DNA from: Gnetum montanum
Lineage: Eukaryota; Streptophyta; Gnetopsida; Gnetales; Gnetaceae
Assembly (NCBI GenBank): GCA_015680685.1
Contig: MNCI01016353.1
Span: 621,168 to 685,167 of the forward strand
Length of the DNA: 64,000 nucleotides
Direction of reading: 5' to 3'
Under the pieces are notes generated by a model, which searched no databases, was not told the DNA's origin, and worked only from the letters and a program-made list of their open reading frames with translations. Below are positions 35,000 to 47,100 of this stretch, one piece after another. How positions within the stretch are numbered: the stretch's first letter is position 1; every line of letters starts with the position of its first letter. The position numbers and the translations under genes are program-made.

Positions 35000-36800
35000 A
35001 TACTCTAGCTCGCCACATTACTATTCTCCTCAATACTATCAACCCATGTCCTCGACACAACCACCGCCTTGTGCATCTTACACTTCTCTTAATTTTCAAC
35101 ATTCTCATCCTTTCCCTCCTTCTACATCGCCACCAACTATTCCTAAGGTGTCTGTACCACAGCAACAACCTCCAAACGTTACTTGTGCTACTATTGCCAA
35201 CAACAATGAGAGAGCTCAGCAACATCAAAGGTGTCCCTTCTTTAGAAATGACCCTAGGAAGGGAAAACACAATTCCAAGGTCACTGCATCTTCTAACTTA
35301 GCACAAGTCCAACACTGTGGTGCACCCTTATCTTCAAACCCCACGCCTCATGTTACTTCATCAGGGCCACCAACTCACACTCCAACAACAATACGGCCCA
35401 ATGAACACAGTCATGGAAGGCAACATCCCGATCCTTGCATACCATCTTACGGTCCTAAATATCATAGTGGGTCAACTCTTTATCCGGAAATCACATCTTA
35501 TAAATTGCCCCACTATGCTTACTATAATCAAGTGTGTGAACCTTGATGGGGTAAGTATGACCAAGTCCCAATATTTCCAACATGCAAGGATCCTCATCTT
35601 TCATTTATTAATCCTTGCCATCCTCAACTGTTTAGTTATGGGGGATATCCCCCATTTTAATAGCAAGCAGGATTAATAAATATTTTTTGATTTCTTTAAT
35701 TTTACAACTTTTTGTTTTCGAGTTTTTCATTTTTCAATTTCTTGTTTTATCTTTTTNCAGAATGAAGAAGGATGGACCAAGAGGGAATGATTAGGGTGTG
35801 ACATCAAGGGGACTTGTGGATTCTCTTTGGTGACGTCTGTGGGAGTTATCATGTAACGTGGTTGTACTAAGATCCTTGTAGATTTAATGAAAAATGGGAG
35901 TAAGAGTAATCAAAAGGGCACTCAAAAATCCAATGCTGTTTTAGGGGGTCCCACTGGAAAGACATGCACCCATGCCTGAAGGTTGGCGGCTTCTCTGGAT
36001 TCAGTAGAAAAAAAAAGAGAAAAAAAAAAGAAAGAGAAAGTGCCACAAAACAAAAATCACTCCTCCCTTAAACAAAATGCCAAGTGATCATATGCCTTGT
36101 TGTTCTAGTACTCTCATAGTCCCTCATCATGGGATGAAACAATGCGGTGTCACTGATCAGAGGAATGGACTTGGTCCTAATCTTGGAACGACAGGTTAAT
36201 GACACATTAATCATGCTTTACACGTAGGATTCATTATGCCCTAGGTTAGTTACCTCATGTCCCAATCTCTACAATCCCTTCTATAGTTCGTCTCATCTCA
36301 CTATTCATGTAATTGTAGCTCGTGTCATGTGTAACATAGAATTCTTACCTCATTCCAGTGATATTTACATGTGTGTGTTTTGTGGAACCAGTGCAGATTA
36401 CATTTAACCCTTCGAATGCCCACGGACACTTTTAAGTGTGGTTACATAAGGGCATTATATGTTGAACCTGCTTTGGGGAGGATCTACTTGTGTAATCCTT
36501 TGTAATTTTCACTTGTAACATAGCTGACACACACCATTTATTACCCTTAGCCTATTTTTCATAACATTCTTTCCCTATTATTATTATCCCTCCAAATCAA
36601 CGTTCCTATGTACCATCACATAGCCTTTTTCTCTACCACCCGAGGTCCTTATTGATAAAACCCACAGATCATTATTCGTGTCTTCCAAACCATCTAATTA
36701 CCCTAGAACACTTCAACATGTGTCACATGTCCTAATTTCCATTTTTGATTGCAAGAAAAACCTTCAAAATTCGATATTTTCCCTTAGGCTTAAACATCAA
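35000..36800 (+). other. Element C gag tail and non-coding interior
   Basis: 35046-35546 is a proline/serine/histidine-rich tail, probably the end of gag. From 35.7 to 36.8 kb no coding is apparent. An N is at 35757 without duplicated flanks. A purine tract is at 36008-36040. The block CCTGCTTTGGGGAGGATC at 36468 is shared with the non-coding 3' part of element A. Confidence 0.55.
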
Positions 36801-36808
36801 TAGGCTAT

Positions 36809-36864
36809 GATATCGCGTACGCGATGTATCGTACACGATATCGCGTCCCCTAAACTTATAAATA
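36809..36864 (+). promoter_or_regulatory. Internal LTR-like promoter block in element C
   Basis: GATATCGCGTACGCGATGTA followed by TCGTACACGATATCGCG, then TATAAATA at 36857-36864. The same arrangement (palindromic GATATC/GTACGC modules about 20-50 bp upstream of TATAAATA) forms the U3 promoter of the LTRs of C and A. The block lies about 480 bp upstream of the 3' ORF. Promoter activity is inferred. Confidence 0.5.
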
Positions 36865-37344
36865 GGTGATCCCCCCTGCAACACTTAGCTTCATTTTTCA
36901 CAATTCACGCAGGGGAGTTTTTCAAATTTTTCTCTACGACTTGCGAGTGTGACACCCTTGCTTTCCTACCTATATCTCGCTCGCTAGTACTTTGATTTTA
37001 ATTCCATCTAAACCTGCTTGAACCCGGAGTGTTCAGCTTAGTCGTGGGGGAGGGACACCTGCCAAATAGTGCCTAACTTTTTTGGAATTTATCATTGCCC
37101 AAGGGACATTATCTAGGGTAATTAGCTATAACATTTAGAATAATTGTGCCATAAAATCATTCAATCCCTTTAGGTACACCGGGAAATTAAAATTGGAAAC
37201 CACCTAAGTAAAACGGACTCATTATTACAATCTTTCGGGCAATATCACATGAAGATAAAATAAAATAATTAATTAACGCAAGCAGTAACATATAACTTAA
37301 CTTCAAAAACAACCTTACTAACGCTTGGCCTTGTGTGATTGTAG

Positions 37345-38100
37345 ATGGCCCCGAAACGTGGACAACAAAAAGGTCCTGCTCAAGGTGGAAGCAAACGACC
37401 TAGGAGAGGTGAAAGACAAGTCCCTGCCGGATAACATGCAGAACAGGAGGAACAATCATTTAGTATTCATCAAGAGGACCCTCCTACTATAGAATCAAGG
37501 CAGGCGGAAGGAGGAGCTGCTGCAGCATCTGAATAGGGACGATATCTCACGTTGCCCCAGGATTGCGTTCAAACCATCCATGAAAGGTCCATATTCACTG
37601 TAGTAATCATGGAATTAAGCTTTGGACCTTTCATAGAAGTTGCTTCAGAGGCTGTTAGGGATCACCTCAAAGGATCCCCATTATGGCCTACCCTCTCTGA
37701 AAGCGGTGCTTGGTACTTAGGGGAAACGTTTCAATTTTGGCACAATAAAGAAGAAGGCACCATGGTTAACAATTGTTGTGTGACTCTTGATTTTTCTGTT
37801 CAAGCCATTTCGGAAGTATTAAACCTTTTGAATACGAGGCCAAAGGTTGCTCAGAACTAGTTGGACACTTTCAGAACAAAGCAACTTAATAAATTGTAGA
37901 CAAAGAATAAAAGGGTGGCGGAAGAAAAAGAGAAGGCTGACTGGGATGCCTCTATGGCACAAGCGCAAACTTACACGCATGCTAAGGCACTCAAGGCCTT
38001 ACAAGAGGAGAAACTCCAGGCCATACTTCAACACCATCAAATCCCAAGACCTGGAGCGCAAGAAAAGGGAAAGACCCCATGGAGGAGCCACCGCCACTAG
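37345..38100 (+). pseudogene. 3' ORF of element C
   Basis: One frame of 252 codons from ATG at 37345 (MAPKRGQQKGPAQGGSKRPR, a basic, possibly nuclear-targeting start) to TAG at 38098, with four in-frame stops (near 37432, 37535, 37858 and 37897). The middle contains FGPFIEVASEAVRDHLKGSP and NNCCVTLDFSVQAISEVLNL; the latter resembles the 'RGV.VDFS..AIN.LL.L' signature of putative plant transposon domains. The C-terminus is a coiled coil (RVAEEKEKADWDASMAQAQ). It occupies the position of the extra ORF of Athila-type elements, between the coding core and the 3' LTR. Function unknown. Confidence 0.65.
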
Positions 38101-38282
38101 GAACTACATGAGTTCCATCCAATTTTGTAATCATAAGATTTTCTTTTGTGTTGTGTCTCAATTTTGTTTTGATTCCACACTGCAGCATAAACCCATGTTC
38201 ACCATCCAATAATCCCGTACCTACCCACTGTGTAATCAATGGAGCTTGTTCTCACTATAACTCGAGGATGAGTTTTCATTCA

Positions 38283-38294
38283 GTTGTGGGGGTA
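38283..38294 (+). other. Polypurine tract of element C
   Basis: GTTGTGGGGGTA directly precedes the 3' LTR. Confidence 0.7.
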
Positions 38295-39109
38295 TGATGA
38301 GTTGTCATTTAGTGCACTGCAATATCACGTACGCAATATCGTAGTCTATCTCCTCATCTATAAATAAGAGGAGTCAGTTAGGAGTTAGAGAGGATTAGAT
38401 TAGACGCTTTTTGTTAGTTTTAGTTTAAGTGTTAAGTTTTAGTTCTTGTTTTTCTCTCAACCCCTTTCCTCCCAGTGTATGCCCGCAGTGTGGTGAATGT
38501 AATTGTACGACATCCTTTATTTGAGTGTGATGTACTTAGACACGCACATGATCGGCAATAAAGATCAAGATTACTGCATCATTGCAACATTCAATTAGCT
38601 TAATTATTTATTTACTTGTTATTTACTGCTTTCCTAGTTAATCTCTCTCTCACCCTTAAACTCCTATTAAATGCGGAATGAGTATGACTTGATTACGAGC
38701 ATTTAAGTGTGACTATTTGGTAACCTAGTAGCGTACCTAGGATCTTCGTTTGGTAATCCCAATGGTAGTCGTGCACGAATTCTAAGATGTGTATGGATAA
38801 TCAAGGAATGGATGCTCATCGCACTTAGGCTAGCTAGATTCCTTCTCACCCTTTCTTCCTTAGCTTTAGTTAATATTACCTTCCATTGCCTTCAGGAGTA
38901 GCATTAGGTTAGAAATACATCATACACCTCACTTTGGACTAAACCATACGTGACAAAGCTAATACTAGTCCAGGTGGGAAGATAGCGAACTGTGACCTAA
39001 GGCTAACTGTTTAGATGTCACAACTAGTCCGTCTGCGGAGTTTGACCGGATTGCGCGTGTAATGCTCATATTTGTATGGTTGAGTGTAGGGGTACCTCGC
39101 CACTCATCA
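38295..39109 (+). repeat. 3' LTR of element C
   Basis: Starts TGATGAGTTGTCATTTAGTG; TATAAATAAGAG is near 38360; ends GGTACCTCGCCACTCATCA, then target duplication CTTAA. Compared with the 5' LTR it lacks a short segment around the second palindromic module. Confidence 0.92.
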
Positions 39110-39780
39110 CTTAAGTACCACCATGAACAATTTGCTAGGGCTAGCCAAGGTGTTAGACACTTTAGAGTTAAAAATAAATATCTCTTAATGTAAAAGGTGT
39201 GTGCCATAAGATCAAAGTTAGTCATCAAGATTATTGCTTGGAAAAATGAGACCTTGAAGTATGAGAAGGTGAGAAACCATCAAAGAGACTAGGTGAGAAT
39301 ACTTAAAGAAGTTAATGAAATAGAGATTTGATTGGCCATGGTGAAGATGAATGATGCTCTCTAGTAGCTCTAGCAACATGATAATACTTGACAACTCATA
39401 TTTGGTAGACTCAATATCTATAATCAAGGAGAAATCTACTTGAAGGAGCTACAAATTGAAGAGATAACCTAGTATACGAAGGTTACCAACCTTTACTATG
39501 TAAACTTGGTAATGTTAACTATTGGAAGACCGTAGTTAGAACTTGAAAAGTAAGTAGCTAGCTCGTACCTTTTGTACGAGGATCAGTTCAAGCTCCACAA
39601 AGAGACCAATCAAAAACTAAAAATAGCTAATGTGGAGCTTGAGGTTCTAAAGGCAAGATTTGAAGCTTAGTGAGCAATCGTAGAGAACTTGACTAAGGGA
39701 ATGGTAGACCATCAAGAGTTGTAAAACATAGTGCGAGTGTTCAACATTGAATGTGAGTAATTCATAACATGATTTTTCAA

Positions 39781-40770
39781 TGTCAAGAAATTGTTTCCTA
39801 AATTTCCTTACCCTTGAATAGTATTAATACCATAGGCTCTAGGCAAAAAGTTTCCTAGACCATAAACGACCTTGGAAGTATGTAGGAGAATATAAAGGTA
39901 CTACTAGATTCTTTTCAGCTCTCAGAAGTAGTAATAGTAGCCACCGAGCAAGCAAGACCACCGCCAGCACCAAGGTGTATCTATGTTTCCATTATTTCAG
40001 GTTCCACTACCCCCCTTGCTCTTTTAATTAATTTAGCCAACTCCTTTTTATTGTGACAAGAGAAGATAATGATGATATCACTTAATTAATTACTCTTATA
40101 AAAAATGAATAGGTTATGTTTAGAAAATCATAAGCTTCATTAATAAGTCAACACAATTTTTCCATGGACCTACCATATCATGTATAAATCAAAAGATTTA
40201 TGTGTGCAACATATAGCTTAAATTCACCAAGAAATACCATATGCAATGGACATTTACCAATTAACCCGCTAACCATATTTTGGTTCTCGGAATATTCTCT
40301 CCGGAAAACATGAGCGATAGGGTTTAGGCGACTACATTCCATGCCCGCAGCCATGGCCAGACCTTGATGCCATTTTCTTGCTGTTTCTGGTTCAAATGGA
40401 GTGCACACAAAGAAGTACTCCTATTCCATTCTCCATTTCCATTTCGGCAACACCTGCGTCCGCAGTTTTCATCTACGCAGCTTCAGCTTCGTGGATTGCT
40501 CGAACATCGCCATATCAAATCCTCGGTAAGTTTTGAAAATTCCATTTCTTGGCCGGCCGTTGCTATTTGGAATCAGATGCTCTACTCGCCGCAAAACGGA
40601 CGGCAAATTCATCCGATGTTTGCGGAAAACTCTAAAGATCTGTTCCTTTTCATCGCTGTCACTGAAATCGCTCTGTTTGTGTTAATGTAGGATAGGAAAA
40701 GGAGAGGAAGGGGAACAAAAATGTTTTGGGAAACAATGAAGGTGAACATAGGGCTCGACCAACGCCAACG
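39781..40770. other. Spacer between the retroelement nest and the receptor-kinase gene
   Basis: No convincing gene. From about 40.3 kb the base composition becomes more GC-rich, as expected near a promoter. Small frames on both strands (40364-40690, 40609-40854 and others) have no recognisable motifs. Confidence 0.5.
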
Positions 40771-40774
40771 AGAA

Positions 40775-40792
40775 CAGCAGCAGCAGCAGCAG
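40775..40792 (+). repeat. (CAG)6 microsatellite upstream of the receptor-kinase gene
   Basis: Six perfect CAG units about 30 bp upstream of the TATA box. Confidence 0.9.
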
Positions 40793-40800
40793 CGCGCATG

Positions 40801-40830
40801 CCAATGGGACCCTGGCATCATGTATATAAT
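40801..40830 (+). promoter_or_regulatory. CCAAT and TATA elements of the SRF-like gene
   Basis: CCAAT at 40801-40805 (also on its own in CCAATGGG) and TATATAAT at 40823-40830. A start site would be expected near 40855-40865, giving a 5' untranslated leader of about 260 nt before the ATG at 41120. The start site itself cannot be seen. Confidence 0.6.
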
Positions 40831-41119
40831 AAGGCATTCGGCGCTATTCTTCATCTTCTCATCTCAAACTTTGCTCATGCTTTGCTCTGCTTTGCTCTCG
40901 CTTCCTTGCTTACGTTGTTTCCGTTGTTTCAGTTAAAGAAGACGTTGTTTCATACGTTTGTTCTGGAGCAGCGATCTTTGATTTGGACCTTCCGTTTAAG
41001 GAATCTTTGGTGAGCTTCAGCTCCCTCCCTGGAGGACAACCACAGCGACGTTCCTGTGTGCTTGCTTGCTTTGATCGGTCTTGCTGCAAGAATCTTGGTG
41101 TTTGGTTCTTGTGGTTGCC

Positions 41120-44100
41120 ATGTCGATGGCAATGGGGTTTTGGCTGCTTCCGCTGCTAATTGTCACGGCAATTCACGCCGGGGACCTTCTCTGCGTTCAT
41201 GCTGCAACGTCTGAGGGTATGTGCCGCGTTTTTCTTTATTTCATATTTTGGATACTTTCAAGATTAAAGTTCTATTAATCATTCTACCTGCGTGTTGATT
41301 ATTTTGAGACTTACACCGGGTCAGCTTTTCTTCTTTATCTTTACTCTCACATGCATGTCTTATGTGGGGAATCAGTAACTGTGCCTCCTTGTGGCCAAAG
41401 ATGAGCTGCACAAGCAGAAAACCAAATGCAGTTATGTCTTGTTGCTTATCTGGCTTAAGCTTCTTGTTGTTTTCGGCAAAATCTGCATTGATGCCAGACC
41501 TTTCGATGGCAAAATTTCCCAACTTTTCTCTGAGCTTTTCATCCAGAAAAACATTGCTGGGCTTGACATTCATGTGGGCACTGTTGTGCCTGTGGATGTG
41601 ACTTAATCCATTTGCCACATCCACTGCAACTTGGAGCCTCTGTCTCCATGAGAGGCCTTTCAAAAAAGCAGGAGGAGGAGGAGGCCTATTCCACACATTT
41701 TTCCTCTCCGCAAATGAAAATGGTGGTGGGTCTGGGCCTTGAGCCAAAATCGTGGGTTGCCGCCTTGATTTCCTCTGCAGAAAACTGGATAATTAGGTCC
41801 ACCTCATTTGCATCTCTTCTGATGATGCTCTGCAATGAAGCAGAACCAATATTGATCCCTAGTAATGATGATGAGTATGCTGATGTTTTCGTTGTTTCCC
41901 ATAATGAAACATGTGCATTTCATGGGGCAAAGATAGGGTAAAAAACCAGTTCCATGCCTATAGTCATTCCTCTCTTTGTCTCTGCTTTATGCTTGTTAGT
42001 TAAAGAATCAGCTGTGAATGCTACCGATTAGGGGGCTGCTAAACTAAAGGAAGTGACATGACATAGTTAATGATAGTTTGATTGAAAGGATATGTCAAAT
42101 GATGTGACCATCGCTTACCATTCCCGTTCAGAGATTCCTCTGCTCAAGTCCTCCTTGTTTTCATTGTAAGGCTTACACCACTCTTTTTCTTTTTTCTCCC
42201 CTCTCCCTAGGAAATTGCTGCCTGGTCAATTAGCCGGGTTCATCACAAACCAGTGGTGGAATGCTATTACTTTCATCACACATAAAAATCTACTATTATG
42301 TGTATTATCATTCTTTTTTTTTAGATTTAGTTTATATATTCTTTTTTCATGGATATATGTTAGAACCATTTGCCTTCTCTGTTGTTTGAATTACAAGGCA
42401 TTTCTTGCTTTGCCATACAATAAAACATAAAGATGTTGCGCAATATTTCTTGCTTTTCCATACAATAAAACATAAAGATTGCTGTGCAATATTTCTTGCT
42501 TTGCTGCACAATAAAACATAAAGGCATGCTTTGTCTTTCTGCAGAAAGTTTGGAAAGTATAATAGTTACCAGTTTACTGAATTCTGAAAATTGTTGGATG
42601 TATTTTGAAAAGTGGTTTTCAGTTAAAACCACTCCCCAGACATGTATGATGATGGGTGATGCTGCCAACTGTACTTAAAATTGTTTAAATTCATGCAAGG
42701 TTATGAAATTGTTAACTAGCAATTTTTATGGAAAGTTTCCTGGTTTCAGAATGTGTCTGTTTCAATTGATAATCAAAACTAAACTAAACTTGGTTACAAT
42801 GGATTAGGCGTGATGTATTATCAGCTCCATTTTAATAAATGTCCTAATATAGAACTAGCAAACATGTACAGCTAGCTATTGGCAGAATGAAACAATAAGA
42901 ATAGCAATGGTTAGGCTACATTTAGTGTCCTAAAGCAACAACGACGGAGTTGCCAAAACATGAATCTTGAGGTTACAATGTTTTAAATTAGCTTGGTTAA
43001 ATGATGAGTTTGAACTTGGTATATTGTTAACATTTATTTAGGATGTATTACCTATATGATTTCAATATTGGTAGTGTTGATAATTTTAATACTTTGAGAA
43101 TAGCTAGAATGATAAGGAATGTGGATATTATAAATAAAATCCATTTGGATTTTTTTGGTTTAAATCAAATGGAGATCTCAATCTATAGTGACTGGTTTTT
43201 TTTTAAAAAATTATTTATAAAAGAACAAACAAAACAACATATAAACCAACATCATCATTATCATCATCCTAGTCTTGTCTGAACAAAATAGGGTCACCTA
43301 CATAAGTTCTTTTTTCCCATTCCCCTCTAAGAAGAGGTAGATCTGAAAAAAAGAAACAAAAAAACTCATCTATGAGATTTAGCAAGGTTTTATAGCCAAC
43401 TACCAATCTAAAAGCTAGCCCTCCTTTTGTATCATTCTGTGTGTTGATAAAGGAGATACTATGTTTATTTCTGTACATTAAATTTTCTTGTTAACCTGTT
43501 ATTATTTGCTTTTTTCCTAATTCAATCTTTTCATTTTTTTTGGGTTCTTTTGTGTAGTGAAAGCATTGGAAAATCTGTTCAAGAGTTTGAATTCACNCTG
43601 TGTAGTGAAAGCATTGGAAAATCTGTTCAAGAGTTTGAATTCACCATCACAACTTACCGGGTGGAATGCTAGTGGTGGTAGCCCTTGTTCTCAGTTATGG
43701 AGAGGAATACATTGTTCTAAAAGAAGAGTAACTGAAATGTATTATTTGATATATTGCCTTACATGTTTTCAACATATTCCCAATTATAGATGTATGCATG
43801 GAAATACTTTGCTTGTTAGTATGTCATTGAAGTGTTAATTTCATATTCTTTGTGGGTATGCCAGAAAACTCTCTGGATTAGGGCTGAAAGGAACAATGAG
43901 CTCCCAACTAAATAGGCTTTCCAAATTAAAGACACTGTAAGCCTATTATGTATTTATTTTTCATTTTGTTTATTATAACTAAATCTTGTATTTTCTAGTT
44001 GAGCTGTAATTTTAACCTCTGATTTCAATTTGAGGTACAGAGACTTGAGTGATAATAACATTCAGGACTCAATCCCAGATAAGCTTCCTCCGCATGTCAG

Positions 44101-47100
44101 ATATTTGTATGTATTTTCCCTCTTTGCATAACTAGTGATTTTTTGTCTTTCATATGCCTTTACGGATAAAGAGACATAACTGCAACCGTAATATGTACAT
44201 TCTGCAGAAACCTTGGTGGAAATAATCTCAGTGGCGAACTTCCTCATTCAATAGCAGCTATGAAGTCACTGAGCTACTTGTGAGTTTTTGTGCCTCAAAA
44301 TTATGTTATCTTTTGTTATGTATAAGATGCTTGCTAAAATATGTTTGCAACAAATGCAGGAATGTTAGCCACAATTTTCTTTCAGGACAGATTTTTGATT
44401 TCTTCAGCAAGCTTTCAAAACTGTCAACTTTGTAAGAATTTTACTTGCTTATAAATAGCAATTGTTTATTGACCATACAACATTATATCGCCCATATCCA
44501 ATCACTTTCAATGTTTAAAAAAGATATTGGTATACTTACCAAGTTTTGTTCAGACTTTGTTGATCATTTAATAGCGAAAACCCCTACTATAGTTCCACAT
44601 AGTATTTCTCCCTAAAATTATCTATAGCTTCAACATTCATAGTATATTCACATAACATTAAATTTTTTCCATAGTTGAGTCATTTATCAAAATGCATTGT
44701 TCATGCCGGAGAAGTTTCTTTGTTCTTTTTGGTTTGAAAATGATTCAAAATTTTTGTTGTAATATTTTAAAAATATTCAGTCATTAAGAGTTTAAAACAT
44801 TAGCCACTGAAATTCTAGACAACACATATGCTAATGCATGGGAATTCTCAACCCAAATGATTTCTTAATAAAGCTGTCCTTGTGTTATGAAGATATTGCA
44901 AGGCCTTTTAGAGTGACAAATAATGCTTTCATCACCTAAATGGTTGCAACATTTTATGCACCTCATCTTTATCATAAATAGTGCCATTTTCGGTTGCATC
45001 CCTGGGTGGTACCGCTTAATCTTTAGCTTTCAGCATGTTCTTCAGGTTCAAACTCAAAAAATATTTATGAACCCTGCCATCATCTTGTTGAAGTCCCTTA
45101 TGAAATGCTTTCTGTCCAATATGGCACAAGTACAAATTACCACAAAAATTGCGCTTAGTTGAACCCAAAGTAAATGTGTCGCTCAATTTGTGCCACCATA
45201 TTGAACGAGTTATACCGAGTTGATTCCTGGTTGAAAATGTCTCTGATGGCTCTGATGCCAATTGAGATAGATGAGGACTGCCTAGTGTGATGGAACATGT
45301 TCAACTAATAACATTCTCAAACAACTGGACTGATTGAAATAAGATATTTAGAAAAAAGCTAACTGAAAAGTGAAAATTGGCATGCTTTTTTATATACTTT
45401 TATGATTTTGGTTTTATAAATTAACACGGTCATCACATGATATGCAAAAATAGGTTAATGAAGAAATGTTGATATATAACTTTTTAATGCAGCTGTCACA
45501 AATAGCTTTAGTCCATTAAAGATGTCAAAATACTTTTGAGTGCTGCTGCACTTTCAATCTGCATCTAATAAATCTACTTTTCATTCAGTTCACTTATACA
45601 AGAATTTGCTCTTTTTGTACTGTCATGGAAAAGAGTACCACTTTAGAAATATTGACAAATTTATCATAATTACTGTGTATCTTGGATATTGTTATGAAGA
45701 TGGAAGGTCCATGGATGCAATAAAAAATCAGTTTCAGTTTCAGTTTCAGTTATGAAGATGTGTTGTAATGTGTGAACAAACTATTGATATAAATATAATG
45801 CATGCTCCTTTTCTATGAATCACAATTACCTTTATGCATCTTGTTATCTGATGATGAGAATGAAAAAAGAGTGTCAAGATCTTATGAAGATCAAATGTAG
45901 TCATCCAAGGATTTGCATTTCAATACACTTAGATAGGACACATTCTCTTAAATCAGTGAGGTCCAGTTTGATTTGGAAGAGTCAATAAGTTACATTCTTC
46001 CCTATTAATGTGGTTTAGCTTGTTGGTAAGATGAGAGTCTTGCATGTTGCTGGTATCAGTTTCAACACTAACAGCGTGCACAGGCATAAAGAAATTATGT
46101 AAAGAAATGCCCAAACTGAACTGTGTTCAGTAGGACCCTAGGATTACAAAATCTTCACATGGCTGATATAAAATACTCAAGTTTTAGTTTCTGTGTCATT
46201 TATCCTGGCCCATATTATCAGTATGAATCTTGTCAACAACAAAGTATGCACAGTTATTTCATTTGAGGTTATATTTCCCTTAAGGAAACCATCCTTTTTT
46301 TGTTTCTGGATCTAAATGATTAAAACATGATGTTGCAGGGATCTATCCTTCAATAATCTTTCACAAGGCATTCCGCCTAGTTTCAGGTCTTTGTCCAAGC
46401 TGTCTGTGCTGTAAGTAAATGAGGCTTTTTCTGCTCTCCTTTACTTTTACTGTTTTTATCGCATTTAGTCTAAACTATTTTTTGGGGGGTTTAAGTGTTT
46501 TTTATTATGAATTGACAGACATTTGCAGAACAATCAGCTGAGTGGGCCACTCAACGTTATCTACTATCTTCCTATCAAAGATCTGTAAGTTTACCCTCTT
46601 AAAAATTTTAAGAATGTTGCTTTTTCTCTACTTTGTTCAGAGGTTTAGAGACGGTCTCTAGTGATCTTTCTGACTACTGCTGTAGTAGTTACATTGCAGC
46701 CAACTTATGGTGTTTATAAATTTCATTTCAAATATCTTGATTTTTTATCATGTATTTTTGCAATTTTATTTCTCTAGGTGTCCTATACAGTCATGGCAAC
46801 TATTTCACTAACGATGTGCTATGTTTTCATGTGCTTTCAGGAACATTGAAAACAATAATTTCACTGGGTTGCTACCACCACACTTGTCGTCTGATCCAAG
46901 ATTCAAGTATGTTTTCCAGGAATATATTTCAAATCACATTAAAAATTAAAAATGTGTGGGCTATAGTAGTAATGTTGTAACTGTGGTTTTATTATTCCAG
47001 GACTGGAGGCAATAATTTAAGCCATGGCCCTAGTCCTCTACCCCCTGTGTATCAAGCACCCCCTCCATATCAAGCATCCTCTCCGTCCCAAAAGGCAATC

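Larger units (their letters stand above)
32726..39109 (+). mobile_element. Element C: pol-less Athila-like element
   Basis: Flanked by a 5-bp target duplication, CTTAA (32721-32725 and 39110-39114). LTRs are 32726-33555 and 38295-39109. Inside are a tRNA-Asp-type primer site, a gag related to that of A and E, a non-coding stretch, and a 3' ORF. No protease, RT, RNase H or integrase sequence is recognisable in the 4.7 kb interior, so it would have depended on another element for copying. It split an older coiled-coil frame. Confidence 0.9.
32140..39780 (+). pseudogene. Decayed coiled-coil reading frame interrupted by element C
   Basis: Plus-strand sequence from about 32157 reads MADKVGEALKVPMTPMLDIA, MANIQVFMRIRSRG and FDIPKDVLV with stops, then a charged coiled coil (LLDTMMNATNKDLAKMLKKN, QKGQLQEYL) up to 32725. 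Directly after element C the same frame resumes at 39110 (YHHEQFARASQGVRHF) and continues as coiled coil (VRILKEVNEIEI, NQKLKIANVELEVLKARFEA) to about 39770. It lies antisense to LTR F and within 200 bp of its polypurine tract, so it may be an antisense extra ORF of element F. I do not recognise a family. Confidence 0.5.

Noticed and set aside
35757-35757. Single N in element C as another duplicated join
   Set aside because: No exact repeat is found on its two sides, unlike the other three Ns.
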